Assembly: GCA_014155875.1 (NCBI GenBank)
Contig: JACEFZ010017895.1
Span: forward strand, 281,501 to 345,500
DNA: 64,000 nucleotides
Source: Cepaea nemoralis
Taxonomy: Eukaryota > Mollusca > Gastropoda > Stylommatophora > Helicidae
Direction of reading: 5' to 3'
In this document: one piece after another, positions 37,835 to 49,639 of the stretch
Position numbering within the stretch: position 1 is the stretch's first letter
Layout of the letters: every line of letters starts with the position of its first letter
Program-made: the position numbers and the translations under genes
Notes under the pieces: generated by a model
The model's input: the letters and a program-made list of their open reading frames with translations, nothing else
Databases searched by the model: none
What the model was told of the DNA's origin: nothing

Positions 37835-40804
37835 CAATCAATCAATCATGTGCCATGCCGGAAAGCGTGGGCGGTCATGATTCGCCATTTCACTCGATCA
37901 CCAGAGTCGTGGATCAGCTCAGTGTTCCTGTCTCGTCCATGCCATGTGGCCAAGCCATCCAGGTATTTTCCTCTCGGTCTTCCTCTTGGTCTGTTCCCTT
38001 CGATCTTGCCAGCTGTCACTAAGTTCTCCAGTCCATTTCTTCTCATAACATGTCCAAAAAATTTTGACTGTCTACGTCTAATTTCTCTAATCAATCTACG
38101 ATTTTCATTTGTCTCTTGTAGTACTTGGTCATTGGTTTTTCTATCTGTCCATGGTATTCTTTGCATTTTCCTCAGAAACCACATTTCTGCAGCCATCAGA
38201 TGTTTTTCAGCTTGACTGCACATTGTCCAAGTTTCACATCCATACAAAAGAACAGGCTCTATGTATCCCCTCAACACTCTTTTTCTCGTTTCAATTGACA
38301 TCATTTTATTGGTCAGAATGTTTTTCATCTTGCTAAAGGCTACTTTCGCAATGGCGATTCTTGTTCTAATCTCTTCAAGGCATCTGCCATCAGATGTTAT
38401 GACTGTTCCGAGATAATTGAACCGATTCACTTGTTGAAGAATATTCCCATTTACTTGTATATTACATTGTGGTACTTCGTTCTTCCTAGTGACGACCATA
38501 ACCTGTGTCTTCCTACAATTTAATTCCAACCCCAGCTGCTCACTGTGTACAACCACAGCGTCTACTAATTGTTGCAGATCCTGTGCATTGTCTGCAATCA
38601 ATACTGTATCATCTGCATATCTAATGTTATTTATGTTTCGTCCTCCAATGCTGATTCCATTTAGGTCTTCTACATTTCTGAAAATATTTTCACTGTATAG
38701 GGAAAAAAGATCTGGAGACATTACACATCCCTGCCTAACACCTCTCTTAATAGGTTGGTATTGTCCTACTTCATTATCAATTCCTTATGGCAGCTTGTTG
38801 TTTCCAATATATGTTTTTTATAAGTCTAATGTCTTTCCCATCAATTTGTAGATCTGCAAGCATATCCACAATGTTGACATGTCTAACTCTATCAAAAGCC
38901 TTTGTGTAGTCAATAAAGCAAAGATGTATATCCTTGTTTACTTCTAAAGCACGTTCAATAACTGTTCGCAGCATATACACAGCATTTACTGTACCCTTTC
39001 CTTCTACAAAACCACATTGTTCTTCCCCTATTTCAGGTTGTATTTTCTTCCTCACTCTTTGCATGATAATTCGTAACAAAATCTTTGTGATGTGACTCAT
39101 TATACTAATTGTTCTATGTTGATCACATTCTAAGGTTCCTGATTTCTTTGGGATTGCAATAAATACAGAATTACATAATTCAGAAGGTATATCTCCAGTA
39201 TCATATAATGTGTTCAGCAGTCTAGTGACTTGCTCTAGTCCAAATTCTTCTAAAGCTTTAATCATTTCTGTTGTGATGTTATCTGCACCGGGGGCCTTGC
39301 CAGCTTTCATATGCTTAAGAACATTTTGAACCTCCATCTTTAAAATTGCTGGTCCTTCATTATTAAATCTAATAGCATACTGTTCCTCTCTGTTATCATT
39401 ATACAGGTCTTTCACATAATCTGTCCATACATGTAGAATCTGATCTTTTTCTATTATGATTTTGCCATCTTTAGTTTTTAGACAGCCTGTTGATGTACTT
39501 GTTCTTTTATTAGTAAGTTCCTGAATTCTTTTGTGCACTAATTTGGTATTTTGACTGTTGTGTTGTTTTTCAATTTCTAAGCACTTTTCCTCAAGCCATG
39601 ATTCTTTTGCCTTCCTACATAATATTCTGACTTGTCTGTGAATTTCTTCATATTTGGCAGGATTATTTTTGTTGAGTCTTCTTGTTTCCATTAAGTGTAA
39701 AATTTCCTCAGTCATCCATTTCTTACGACCCACCTTCTTTAATTTTGGAATAGTTGTTTCTGCAGCCACATTGATTGAATTCTTTAACATTTCCCATTGA
39801 TCATCCACATCCTGGAATAGGATCTCTAGATCAGACAATATTTCAAATCTGTTCTGTACTTCTATGTTGAATTTGTTTTGTATTTCCTTGTCATTACTCA
39901 ATGTACACAAGTCATATTTAGTGTTTCCTGTTATATACTTGACTTTCTTCAACTTTATCCTCAATGTTCCTGTGAGTAATCTGTGGTCACTATAACAATC
40001 AGCACTGGGAACTGTTTTTGCTACTGTTAGCGCGTTTCTAAATCTTCTGCTAATGAGAATGTAGTCAATCTGGTTTCTAATCCTGCTATCAGGACTCCTC
40101 CAGGTCCATAATCTTCTAGGGTGTTGCTTTGAACCAGGTGTTTCCTACAATCATTTCCTGTTCTTTTGCCCACTCTACTAGTCTGTATCCTCTTTCATTT
40201 CTCTCTCCTAAACCATAGTTTCCTACTGTGTATCTATCCCCTTGATTTCCTACTTTTGCATTGAAGTCCCCTATTATGATGTTTATTTCTGAATTTTTAC
40301 ATTTCTTTAAGGCAGACTCTATGTCATTATAAAATTCCTCTACACTATCTTCACTAGACTCTCCTGTTGGGGCATATACTTGAATAACATTTATGTTAAA
40401 AGGTCTGCCACTCAATTTAACTAGTAATACTCTGTCCGACACGGCCCAATATCCCTGAACAGACGTTGATGTTTTCCGGTCCAAAATTATTGCCACTCCC
40501 CTATGTCGATCCTCACCTCCAGAATAAATAATCTTAAAATCTTTATGTATCTTGATGCCTGCTCCTGTCCATCTCGTTTCGCACATACCTAATATATTAA
40601 TTTTTCTCTTTGAATTTCTTGTGTTATGTTCTCTAATTTTCCGTCGTTGTTTAACGTCCTAACGTTCCATGTTCCTAATTTTAATGTCTCTGTCCTTGTC
40701 TTGCGATGATCAGTCTTTAAGCGAATCATAATAAACTAGGCAATTTTCAAAGAGGTAGTTTGCCGTTGCTTTACCAAGGACACACACACACACACACACA
40801 CCAA
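37835..40804 (-). mobile_element. RTE-like non-LTR retrotransposon, copy 2, full length (2970 bp)
   Basis: Flanked by the 6-bp target duplication GAAAAT at 37829-37834 and 40805-40810, with the empty site in repeat E copy 1. The 5' end is a (TG)n run and ACCTCTTTGAAAATTGCC. Endonuclease: 40116-40586 (MCETRWTGAGIKIH, DRHRGVAIILDRK, IIIGDFNAKVGNQ). RT: 38777-39964 (GRKKWMTEEILHLMETRR, KAPGADNITTEMI, DQHRTISIMSHITKILL, CFIDYTKAFDRVRH) and 37846-38721 (IRYADDTVLIADN, LLYGCETWT, RIPWTDRKT, GRPRGKYLDGLATWHGRDR). The 3' tail is (TGAT)n. Breaks are one-base, for example T5 instead of T6 near 40603 and an extra base near 38783. The RTE (BovB-like) call rests on GTWNVRTL, LYGCE.W and the short-repeat tail. 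Confidence 0.95.
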
Positions 40805-41314
40805 GAAAATAAATACTACAATTTTATTCACTTAGGAACAGAAGATTTCCTCATTCTAGGTAACACTATAAACCGAACTACACCGAATCGTACCTCAAAC
40901 CTGTGGATGTTAAGTTTGGAGCTTCCAGTTGGAAACTAGCAAAGGCACCACTATCCTATCTTTAATTAAGCTATCTAAATAAATTTAACTCACCAAGAGT
41001 GGGCTTACAAATTGCCAGTTATGTTGATGGATTTCCTCGGTCCTCGTGTGTGGGCCACACAAGCCAGTCATGGTTAAATCTAGAGGCATTTGTGACTCCC
41101 TGCTCTGGTCCAGTGACTGGGCCTCCCCATTCTATACTACAGTGATCTACATCATCGCTCCTTCGGCACGGTTGTCTGGTTTGGAGAGACCGGGAAACTG
41201 ACACGCGCCTCTATTTATCCTCACTTCCAGAGCGGCTTCCCATCGTACCCCAGGGCACTGCAAGGGATGCTGGTATTGGTAACATTATCATCATCATGTA
41301 TCGCGCCAGACTAT

Positions 41315-41316
<2 letters not shown>
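40805..41316. repeat. Repeat E copy 2, second part
   Basis: Continues E after the RTE insertion: GAAAATAAATACTACAATTT to TATCGCGCCAGAC, then directly (TA)n. It matches 32281-32790. Confidence 0.95.
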
Positions 41317-41377
<61 letters not shown>

Positions 41378-41378
41378 C
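41317..41378. repeat. (TA)n-(TG)n microsatellite
   Basis: About 19 TA units followed by about 10 TG units at the end of repeat E. The equivalent in duplication unit 2 is 44637-44693. Confidence 0.95.
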
Positions 41379-41735
41379 CCTTGGTATATGAGTTAAGAAT
41401 CTTCGGTGATGAAGCTTATCAGTCAGTAACACAACACTTATGTTCATCAAGTCCGGCTCAGCAGAAGCCAGGTTTCTGCAGACCAACTAGGTTCTGAGCC
41501 CCGTGTAAAAGCCTCTCAGTAATCTCGGTCTTCGTTCCGTGAGCCATCATTGTATACAACTTTGAAACTGCCTCTTTGTAACAAATCATCTAACACTCAA
41601 GTAGAACCTGTTGAGTAGAGAACATCATGGTGAGGGCAACTCAATCCTGACCGTAATTAGGTGAGGTAGGCCTAGCAGCACTCGATCTATAACAGATCCG
41701 ATCTCTGTCATACGGCCAAATAGCTCATCACATGG

Positions 41736-44120
41736 AACCGATTCACTTGTTGAAGAATATTCCCATTTACTTGTATATTACATTGTGGTACTTCGTTCTT
41801 CCTAGTGACGACCATAACCTGTGTCTTCCTACAATTTAATTCCAACCCCAGCTGCTCACTGTGTACAACAACAGCGTCTACTAATTGTTGCAGATCCTGT
41901 GCATTGTCTGCAATCAATACTGTATCATCTGCATATCTAATGTTATTTATGTTTCGTCCTCCAATGCTGATTCCATTTAGGTCTTCTACATTTCTGAAAA
42001 TATTTTCACTGTATAGGGAAAAAAGATCTGGAGACATTACACATCCCTGCCTAACACCTCTCTTAATAGGTTGATATTGTCCTACTTCATTATCAATCCT
42101 TATGGCAGCTTGTTGTTTCCAATATATGTTTTTTATAAGTCTAATGTCTTTCCCATCAATTTGTAGATCTGCAAGCATATCCACAATGTTGACATGTCTA
42201 ACTCTATCAAAAGCCTTTGTGTAGTCAATAAAGCAAAGATGTATATCCTTGTTTACTTCTAAAGCACGTTCAATAACTGTTCGCAGCATATACACAGCAT
42301 TTACTGTACCCTTTCCTTCTACAAACCCACATTGTTCTTCCCCTATTTCAGGTTGTATTTTCTTCCTCACTCTTTGCATGATAATTCGTAACAAAATCTT
42401 TGTGATGTGACTCATTATACTAATTGTTCTATGTTGATCACATTCTAAGGTTCCTGATTTCTTTGGGATTGCAATAAATACAGAATTACATAATTCAGAA
42501 GGTATATCTCCAGTATCATATAATGTGTTCAGCAGTCTAGTGACTTGCTCTAGTCCAAATTCTTCTAAAGCTTTAATCATTTCTGTTGTGATGTTATCTG
42601 CACCGGGGGCCTTGCCAGCTTTCATATGCTTAAGAACATTTTGAACCTCCATCTTTAAAATTGCTGGTCCTTCATTATTAAATCTAATAGCATACTGTTC
42701 CTCTCTGTTATCATTATACAGGTCTTTCACATAATCTGTCCATACATGTAGAATCTGATCTTTTTCTATTATGATTTTGCCATCTTTAGTTTTTAGACAG
42801 CCTGTTGATGTACTTGTTCTTTTATTAGTAAGTTCCTGAATTCTTTTGTGCACTAATTTGGTATTTTGACTGTTGTGTTGTTTTTCAATTTCTAAGCACT
42901 TTTCCTCAAGCCATGATTCTTTTGCCTTCCTACATAATATTCTGACTTGTCTGTGAATTTCTTCATATTTGGCAGGATTATTTTTGTTGAGTCTTCTTGT
43001 TTCCATTAAGTGTAAAATTTCCTCAGTCATCCATTTCTTACGACCCACCTTCTTTAATTTTGGAATAGTTGTTTCTGCAGCCACATTGATTGAATTCTTT
43101 AACATTTCCCATTGATCATCCACATCCTGGAATAGGATCTCTAGATCAGACAATATTTCAAATCTGTTCTGTACTTCTATGTTGAATTTGTTTTGTATTT
43201 CCTTGTCATTACTCAATGTACACAAGTCATATTTAGTGTTTCCTGTTATATACTTGACTTTCTTCAACTTTATCCTCAATGTTCCTGTGAGTAATCTGTG
43301 GTCACTATAACAATCAGCACTGGGAACTGTTTTTGCTACTGTTAGCGCGTTTCTAAATCTTCTGCTAATGAGAATGTAGTCAATCTGGTTTCTAATCCTG
43401 CTATCAGGACTCCTCCAGGTCCATAATCTTCTAGGGTGTTGCTTGAAACCAGGTGTTTCCTACAATCATTTCCTGTTCTTTTGCCCACTCTACTAGTCTG
43501 TATCCTCTTTCATTTCTCTCTCCTAAACCATAGTTTCCTACTGTGTATCTATCCCCTTGATTTCCTACTTTTGCATTGAAGTCCCCTATTATGATGTTTA
43601 TTTCTGAATTTTTACATTTCTTTAAGGCAGACTCTATGTCATTATAAAATTCCTCTACACTATCTTCACTGGACTCTCCTGTTGGGGCATATACCTTGAA
43701 TAACATTTATGTTAAAAGGTCTGCCACTCAATGTAACTAGTAGACCTCTGTCCGACACGGCCCAATATCCCTGAACAGACTTTGATGTTTTCCGGTCCAA
43801 AATTATTGCCACTCCCCTATGTCGATCTTCACCTCCAGAATAAATAATCTTAAAATCTGTATGTATCTTGATGCCTGCTCCTGTCCATCTCGTTTCGCAC
43901 ATACCTAATATATTAATTTTTTCTCTTTGAATTTCTTGTGTTATGTTCTCTAATGTTCCGTCGTTGTTTAACGTCCTAACGTTCCATGTTCCTAATTTTA
44001 ATGTCTCTGTCCTTGTCTTGCGATGATCAGTCTTTAAGCGAATCATAATAAACTAGGCAATTTCAAAGAGGTAGTTTGCCGTTGCTTTACCAAGGACACA
44101 CACACACACACACACACCAA
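41736..44120 (-). mobile_element. RTE-like element, copy 3, 3' part removed by the tandem duplication
   Basis: Endonuclease starts at 44046: MIRLKTDHRKTRTETLKL, GTWNVRTLNNDG, ILGMCETRWTGAG, then a break at 43690 (ATACCTTG, extra C) and 43431-43706 (FNAKVGNQGD, GLGERNERGYR). A long RT frame at 41708-43279 includes FIDYTKAFDRVRH, GVRQGCVMSPDLF and RYADDTVLIAD. It runs past the duplication join into flank and ends CHVMSYLAV. The last 290 RT residues and the tail are absent. Copies 2 and 3 have different one-base breaks, so their common source was probably intact. Confidence 0.95.
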
Positions 44121-44635
44121 GAAAATAAATACTACAATTTTATTCACTTAGGAACAGAAGATTTCCTCATTCTAGGTAACACTATAAACCGAACTACACC
44201 GAATCGTACCTCAAACCTGTGGATGTTAAGTTTGGAGCTTCCAGTTGGAAACTAGCAAAGGCACCACTATCCTATCTTTAATTAAGCTATCTAAATAAAT
44301 TTAACTCACCAAGAGTGGGCTTACAAATTGCCAGTTATGTTGATGGATTTCCTCGGTTCCTCGTGTGTGGGCCACACAAGCCAGTCATGGTTAAATCTAG
44401 AGGCATTTGTGACTCCCTGCTCTGGTCCAGTGACTGGGCCTCCCCATTCTATACTACAGCGATCTACATCATCGCTCCTTCGGCCACGGTTGTCTGGTTT
44501 GGAGAGACCGGGAAACTGACACGCGCCTCTATTTATCCTCACTTCCAGAGCGGCTTCCCATCGTACCCCAGGGCACTGCAAGGGATGCTGGTATTGGTAA
44601 CATTATCATCATCATGTATCGCGCCAGACTATTAC

Positions 44636-44636
<1 letters not shown>
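44121..44636. repeat. Repeat E, terminal 0.5 kb, third copy
   Basis: Part of unit 2 of the tandem duplication; same content as 40805-41316, followed by (TA)n(TG)n. Confidence 0.93.
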
Positions 44637-44690
<54 letters not shown>

Positions 44691-45060
44691 TGTGTCCTTG
44701 GTATATGAGTTAAGAATCTTCGGTGATGAAGCTTATCAGTCAGTAAACACAACACTTATGTTCATCAAGTCCGGCTCAGCAGAAGCCAGGTTTCTGCAGA
44801 CCAACTAGGTTCTGAGCCCCGTGTAAAAGCCTCTCAGTAATCTCGGTCTTCGTTCCGTGAGCCATCATTGTATACAACTTTGAAACTGCCTCTTTGTAAC
44901 AAATCATCTAACACTCAAGTAGAACCTGTTGAGTAGAGAACATCATGGTGAGAGGCAACTCAATCCTGACCGTAATTAGGTGAGTGTAGGCCAATAGCAG
45001 CACTCAGATCTATAACAGAGATCCGATCTCTGTCATACGGCCAAATAGCTCATCACATGG

Positions 45061-46317
45061 TCTTAGATATTGCAACACCAGGAAAGAATACAAGAATGGG
45101 TAGAAACCCAGCAGATGCCCTACTGGAAGATCCCACCTTTTCGCATTCCCCGCATCCCTCCCAACCATCCTCAATCTCTTTAATTATTATCCCACAACAT
45201 TGTCCTCAATCCCAGAGTAAAATTATATATCACACAAGCTAGTAAAGCCATACAATAGGACACTAGTGCCGATGCTCCTATAATACTTTCTATCACCGCA
45301 CTTATTGAACATTCTATCACCGCACCTATAATACATTGTATCACCACACCAATAATACATTATATCACCGCACAGTACTGTACTCTATTCCTAATCATAC
45401 TCTAAGTTAGATATGATTAATAGTGTAACAGTACAGGTATGGAAGATCAATAACCAAGTCCTGATGTGTTTCTTTAAAACAGGTTTATTGATTCATGATG
45501 GCCGATAATAATACAGAGACCACTCAATATTATGTTGTCTTGTCTCCGCTTTAGCTGTAACTAAACAAAACAACCCACGTCACGGCTTGAGCATCATTCG
45601 TATAGGATGCTCAACCGTGCCCCTAAGTTTGCACATCAACATATTAACATATATGTTACTCATTCCGTTACAATAGAATACCATATGCCTATTCCGGTTG
45701 CTAATTGAAACTATGCAATCACAGACTGGATCTATGTCCGCCGATAAATATCAACAATTTGACACTATAGTTTCTTTCATTGAACACAACTCGGAAACTG
45801 CACCGATCCTTCACACTTCAGAAATCTTAGTCGACTAACGCAACTTGTTTACTTCAACGGCCTTTATATCAGCTTGAGTGACGTCACCAATTTGTCTAGA
45901 CGCTGAGGCGTCGAAAAGTTGTTTTTTCTCTGTATTTTTCCCAACTCAATGTGAACCTCTGTCTGGTGTCCCCTTTTCATCGGGGAAATTGTCTCCTGTC
46001 TGTGATCTAGAGATCTTCTCCACATCACAAGACTCCATCCGACTTCTGGCCAGACATTCCGTCTATCACTTCAAAGACCGACTCCCGCCTTACAGACGGA
46101 TGACGCCGTTGTTCGTCTCGAGCAACAATTTGTTAACAAAATGCCGACCGGTGTAGACATTGTAACACGACGTATTTTGTTTCTCAGTCCATACAAAATC
46201 AAAGGGTTTGCTGGTGTTTGTGCAGACGAACGCCTCTCTCTTTTTTTTTTCATCGATCGACTACCAAGTTTATTTTTCGCGACAAGCTGTAACAAATTTG
46301 AGTTATCTTAACAGAAG
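45061..46317. other. Intronic, no recognisable feature
   Basis: Contains a small repeat ATTCTATCACCGCAC / ATTGTATCACCACAC / ATTATATCACCGCAC at 45288-45375. No coding resemblance. Confidence 0.5.
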
Positions 46318-47530
46318 GAATAGTGTAGGTTAGAATAACACTTTGGCAACATGAGTTATAGTAGTGGTTCTCAACCGGTGGGGAATTCCTCCCCCTCCCC
46401 AGGAAGGAATTTTGGGGTTTCCGGAGGGGGGGGGGGGAGGGGGAGATGAAGATTATTTCAAGATCGCGTTAATACAAGAACCGATTACTTGATCTTGTTT
46501 TTCCCTTCATACTTTACGATTCTGTACGTCTCACCCTTCTAAAATTCGTTTTATAAAGTAAGTAGACCCACAAATCACGTTTTATGTGGACGTCTAGACT
46601 TGTTTTAGTATGTGCTTCCATTATTGCGTATAGTGTGTAGGGGCGGGAGGGGGAATTTTTAGGTAGGAAATACGAAAGGGGGGAATGACGTTCTGAAAAC
46701 TATGGTGAAGTGGGGCACGGGCCAAAAAAGGTTGAGAACCACTGAGTTATAGTAACACTAAGAATAGAGTGCGATGTGGAATAACAGCTGTGGCAACATG
46801 AGTTATAGTAATACTAAGAATATAGTACGTTTTAGAATAACAGCTGTAACAACATGAGTTATAGTGACACTAAGAATAGAGTATGTTTTAAAGTAACACC
46901 TATGACAACTAAGAATAAATTACGTTTGAGAGTAACACCTGTGACAATATAGTTATAGTAAAACAAAGAATTGAGCGTGGTTAACAAGAATAAGGGGAAC
47001 TGCGGTAAAACTTGAAAAGCAATGAATGAATCACTGAAAAACGAACAGGTGACGAAGGCTTTGACCACAACGTCCATTGTTTGTGTAGTCGTGCTTCGGT
47101 AAAGATCTCAATCTACTTCTCGATGTTCAGTAATTTATTTACTAAGACTAGAGTACGTTTTAGAGTAGCAGCTGTGACAACATGAGTTCTGACAACAACC
47201 TGAATAATGTACGTTAGAGTAACAGCTGTGACAAAGTGAGTTAGTAGTAGCTCCAGGAGTAATGTACGTTAGAATAACAGTGGTGGGAAAATGGTCTAAG
47301 TAACAGTGGAAATAGGTTAGAGTAATAGCTTTGATAACATAAACTGTAATAACACTAGAAATATTGTAAGGTATAGTAACACCAGTGACAGACTTACAAC
47401 AGTACCAGAAATAGTGTTAACTAATGTAACAGCAGTGAAAAAAAATTATTTTGAGTCATACCAGGAATAATGTAGTTTAGAGTGACGTTTGAGTCACACC
47501 AGGAATAATGTCGGCTAGATTGACATTAAT
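46318..47530. repeat. Degenerate ~60-bp minisatellite (GAGTTATAGTAACAC family)
   Basis: Diverged units of AACATGAGTTATAGTAACAC, TAAGAATAGAGTACGTTTTA and GAATAACAGCTGTGG recur at 46330, 46790-46960 and 47150-47530. The array is interrupted by a hAT-like MITE at 46362-46744 and by non-repeat sequence around 46970-47150. Confidence 0.85.
46362..46744. mobile_element. hAT-like MITE with 8-bp target duplication
   Basis: Inverted ends TAGTGGTTCTCAACC (46362-46376) and GGTTGAGAACCACTG (46730-46744), the well-known hAT-type CAGTGGTTCTCAACC terminus with one base changed on the left. Flanked by AGTTATAG at 46354-46361 and 46745-46752. 383 bp, non-coding, with a G-run at 46425-46440. Confidence 0.92.
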
Positions 47531-47604
47531 GTGAGCGGTAAGAGATTAATTACTAGCCTGGTTAGGTCAACTGCTACACCTAAAATCAATATTGTAGTAA
47601 CATT

Positions 47605-47840
47605 GGGAGTTGCAGTGGATAGACTCGCGCCTACGGTCCTGACGGCCAAGGGTTCGACCCGCATTGGGGTAGATTCGAATGTTTAAACTGACCTGTGCAA
47701 AAGTGGGACCAGGACATGCCTGTGGAAGTAAAAGCGACCATATCACCCACGACTGCCGATTGGTCTATAAAAACATGTCTAGAGAATATACCCGATGCTC
47801 CTTATGACGTGTACATGGGCCATTACTTTTGTAATGATGA
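47605..47840 (+). mobile_element. SINE family B copy
   Basis: A-box-like TTGCAGTGGATAGACTC and B box GGTTCGACCC at 47651-47660. The body has GGACCAGGACATGCC, CATATCACCCACGACTGCCG and ATTGGTCTATAAAAACATGT. Confidence 0.83.
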
Positions 47841-47844
47841 CATC

Positions 47845-48180
47845 ATGCAACAGCACATGAGAATACAACAATAGAATCCATATATAGAATCATTTTTAAG
47901 TGAGGCGTTAACATTAGACGGTTCCAGCCGGTTTTGTGCAAGCAGAAAGAGTTCTTGTTAATTTGAAATTACCGTGGGGATAACAGATGTTCCACATTCA
48001 AACAATACCCGTGACTATGTGTTTTAATTGCTTCAGCGCTCTGGGATAACAGCAAATAAAATTGTCCCATGTAGTGTTTCCAGATATGAAACTGAATGCA
48101 GTGGAGATGCGGACTGTGGTAAACAGGTAAAGTGGCAAGACACAGATTTTCATCCGTTCGGTGTAACAGTTTTTTGTTAC
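47845..48180. other. Intronic, no recognisable feature
   Basis: Ends at the donor of the frame-shifted GH10-like exon. Confidence 0.45.
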
Positions 48181-48337
48181 CTGGCTTCCTTGGTCACGGT
48201 TCCACTGATAGTCTGTCACTGGTTGCCGAGTTGAACAAACTATACAGAACATCCTGGTACTGTTTATAACTTGTGTCAACAATCAAGTCGCTTCTCGCCG
48301 CTGTCCCAAAGCCGAACAGGTGGCGAGTATGGTCTAC
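48181..48337 (-). CDS. GH10-like gene, exon 5 in window, internally frame-shifted
   Basis: The exon lies between acceptor TTCTTCTTCAG and donor GTAACA. It opens VDHTRHLFGFGTAARSD, then SYKQYQDVLYSLFNSAT, the GH10 beta-1/alpha-1 block (FGFGTA, YQxxxYxLFN). Near 48210-48216 the frame breaks: the entry frame hits a stop within about ten codons, while the frame matching the next exon reads VTDYQWNRDQGSQ. The exon is 157 nt, one more than a multiple of three, so one added base or two lost bases explains it. The normal ENxxKW active-site helix is replaced by TDYQW in the second frame. The break may be a true mutation or a long-read assembly error. The intron that follows is about 21.8 kb. Confidence 0.85.
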
Positions 48338-48419
48338 CTGAAGAAGAAATTATAAATGATCTAATCGAAACATTAGTGTGTACTATACATGTTGCTACTT
48401 TTAATTGCCATGTTTAATT

Positions 48420-48514
48420 ACTTGAAACATGTTCTGATCTTGTTAAAGAATGTAAATGTGCGCCCGAAATTCTTAAAAAGTAAATATTTGTCTCTGGTGC
48501 TTACACAATGTAAA

Positions 48515-48568
<54 letters not shown>

Positions 48569-48910
48569 TATGTGTGTGTAGTTCTGCAAGATTATTTACA
48601 CAGAACTAGGGATGGATACGTTTACTTTGACATTCTTACAGAATGTAAAGATGTGTCTGAAATCTTACACAATGTAAAAATCTGACAGAAATTCTTAGAG
48701 GTTGTAATTATTTGTCTCAAGATCTTAAAGAACGTAATTGTTGCTTGAAATTCCTAGAGAATGTAAATATTTGCTTGCAATTCTTTCAGATTGTAAATAT
48801 GTGCCTTAAGTTCTTACCGAATGTTAGTATTTGCAAGAAATTCTTACAAATGTTAAGTATTTGTCTGAGATTCTCACAGATTGTAAATATCTGCCTGAAC
48901 TTAGATCAGC
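48420..48910. repeat. Degenerate ~30-bp minisatellite with (TG)n insert
   Basis: Units like TTCTTACAGAATGTAAATAT plus TTGTCTGAAA recur from 48420 to 48905, broken by (GT)n at about 48517-48567. The 30-bp period keeps one frame open, producing 10-residue repeats; not a gene. Confidence 0.85.
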
Positions 48911-48977
48911 ATAGTAAGCCTTATGTTGTTTTTTTAGTCTTTCTCATAACAATAGTTATATTTAGAGCAATCACTTA

Positions 48978-48997
48978 TCTCTCTTTCTCTCTCTCTG

Positions 48998-49028
<31 letters not shown>

Positions 49029-49095
49029 TCCTTTCTCTATATGTATATCTGTCTATCCATCGCTTTCTCTCGCGCCTTGCACCCCACTCTCTCTC

Positions 49096-49144
<49 letters not shown>

Positions 49145-49505
49145 TTCTCTCTCTCTCTTCCTTTCTCTATATGTCTTTCTGTCTATCCATCTCTTTCTCT
49201 CGCGCCTTACACCCAACTCTCTCTCTTTCTCTCTCTCTATCTCTCTCTCTCTCTCTATCTCTCTCACTCTTTCTCACTCTCTCTCTCTCTCACGCTTTCT
49301 CTCTCTCTTCCTTTCTCTATATGTATATATGTCTATTCATCTCTTTCTCTCACGCCTTGCACTCCACTCTCTCTCTCACTCTCTGTCTCTCTTTCTCTCT
49401 CTCTCGCTTTCTCTCTCTCTTCCTTTCTCTATATGCCAATCTGTCTATCCATCTCTTTCTCTCGCGCCTTGCACCCCACTCTCCCTCTCTCTCTCTCTCT
49501 TTCTT

Positions 49506-49564
<59 letters not shown>

Positions 49565-49575
49565 CTCTCTCACTT
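48978..49575. repeat. (CT)n-rich region with ~140-bp higher-order repeat
   Basis: Blocks of (CT)n alternate with TTCCTTTCTCTATATGTnTnT, CTGTCTATCCATC and TCTCGCGCCTTGCACCCCAC at 49028, 49158, 49309 and 49420. Four higher-order units. The 296- and 197-codon open frames are compositional. Confidence 0.93.
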
Positions 49576-49639
49576 CTGCCTTTCATCCATCATTGGAGCT
49601 AAGTCCCACAACCAACGCATTCCAAGCCAGCTAGCTCAT

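Larger units (their letters stand above)
38421..45060. repeat. 3.3-kb tandem duplication, two units
   Basis: Unit 1 is 38421-41735 and unit 2 is 41736-45060. Each holds most of an RTE copy, the last 0.5 kb of repeat E, a (TA)n(TG)n tract and about 350 bp of flank ending CATCACATGG. The join is CACATGG|AACCGATTC at 41735/41736, where flank abuts RT coding sequence. Both units are nearly identical. Confidence 0.95.

Noticed and set aside
37595..38215. 206-codon plus frame across the E/RTE junction
   Set aside because: It crosses an insertion boundary and is antisense to the RTE reverse transcriptase.
48712..49602. Open frame of 296 codons on the plus strand
   Set aside because: It is made of a 30-bp degenerate repeat followed by (CT)n giving Ser-Leu runs; composition, not selection, keeps it open.
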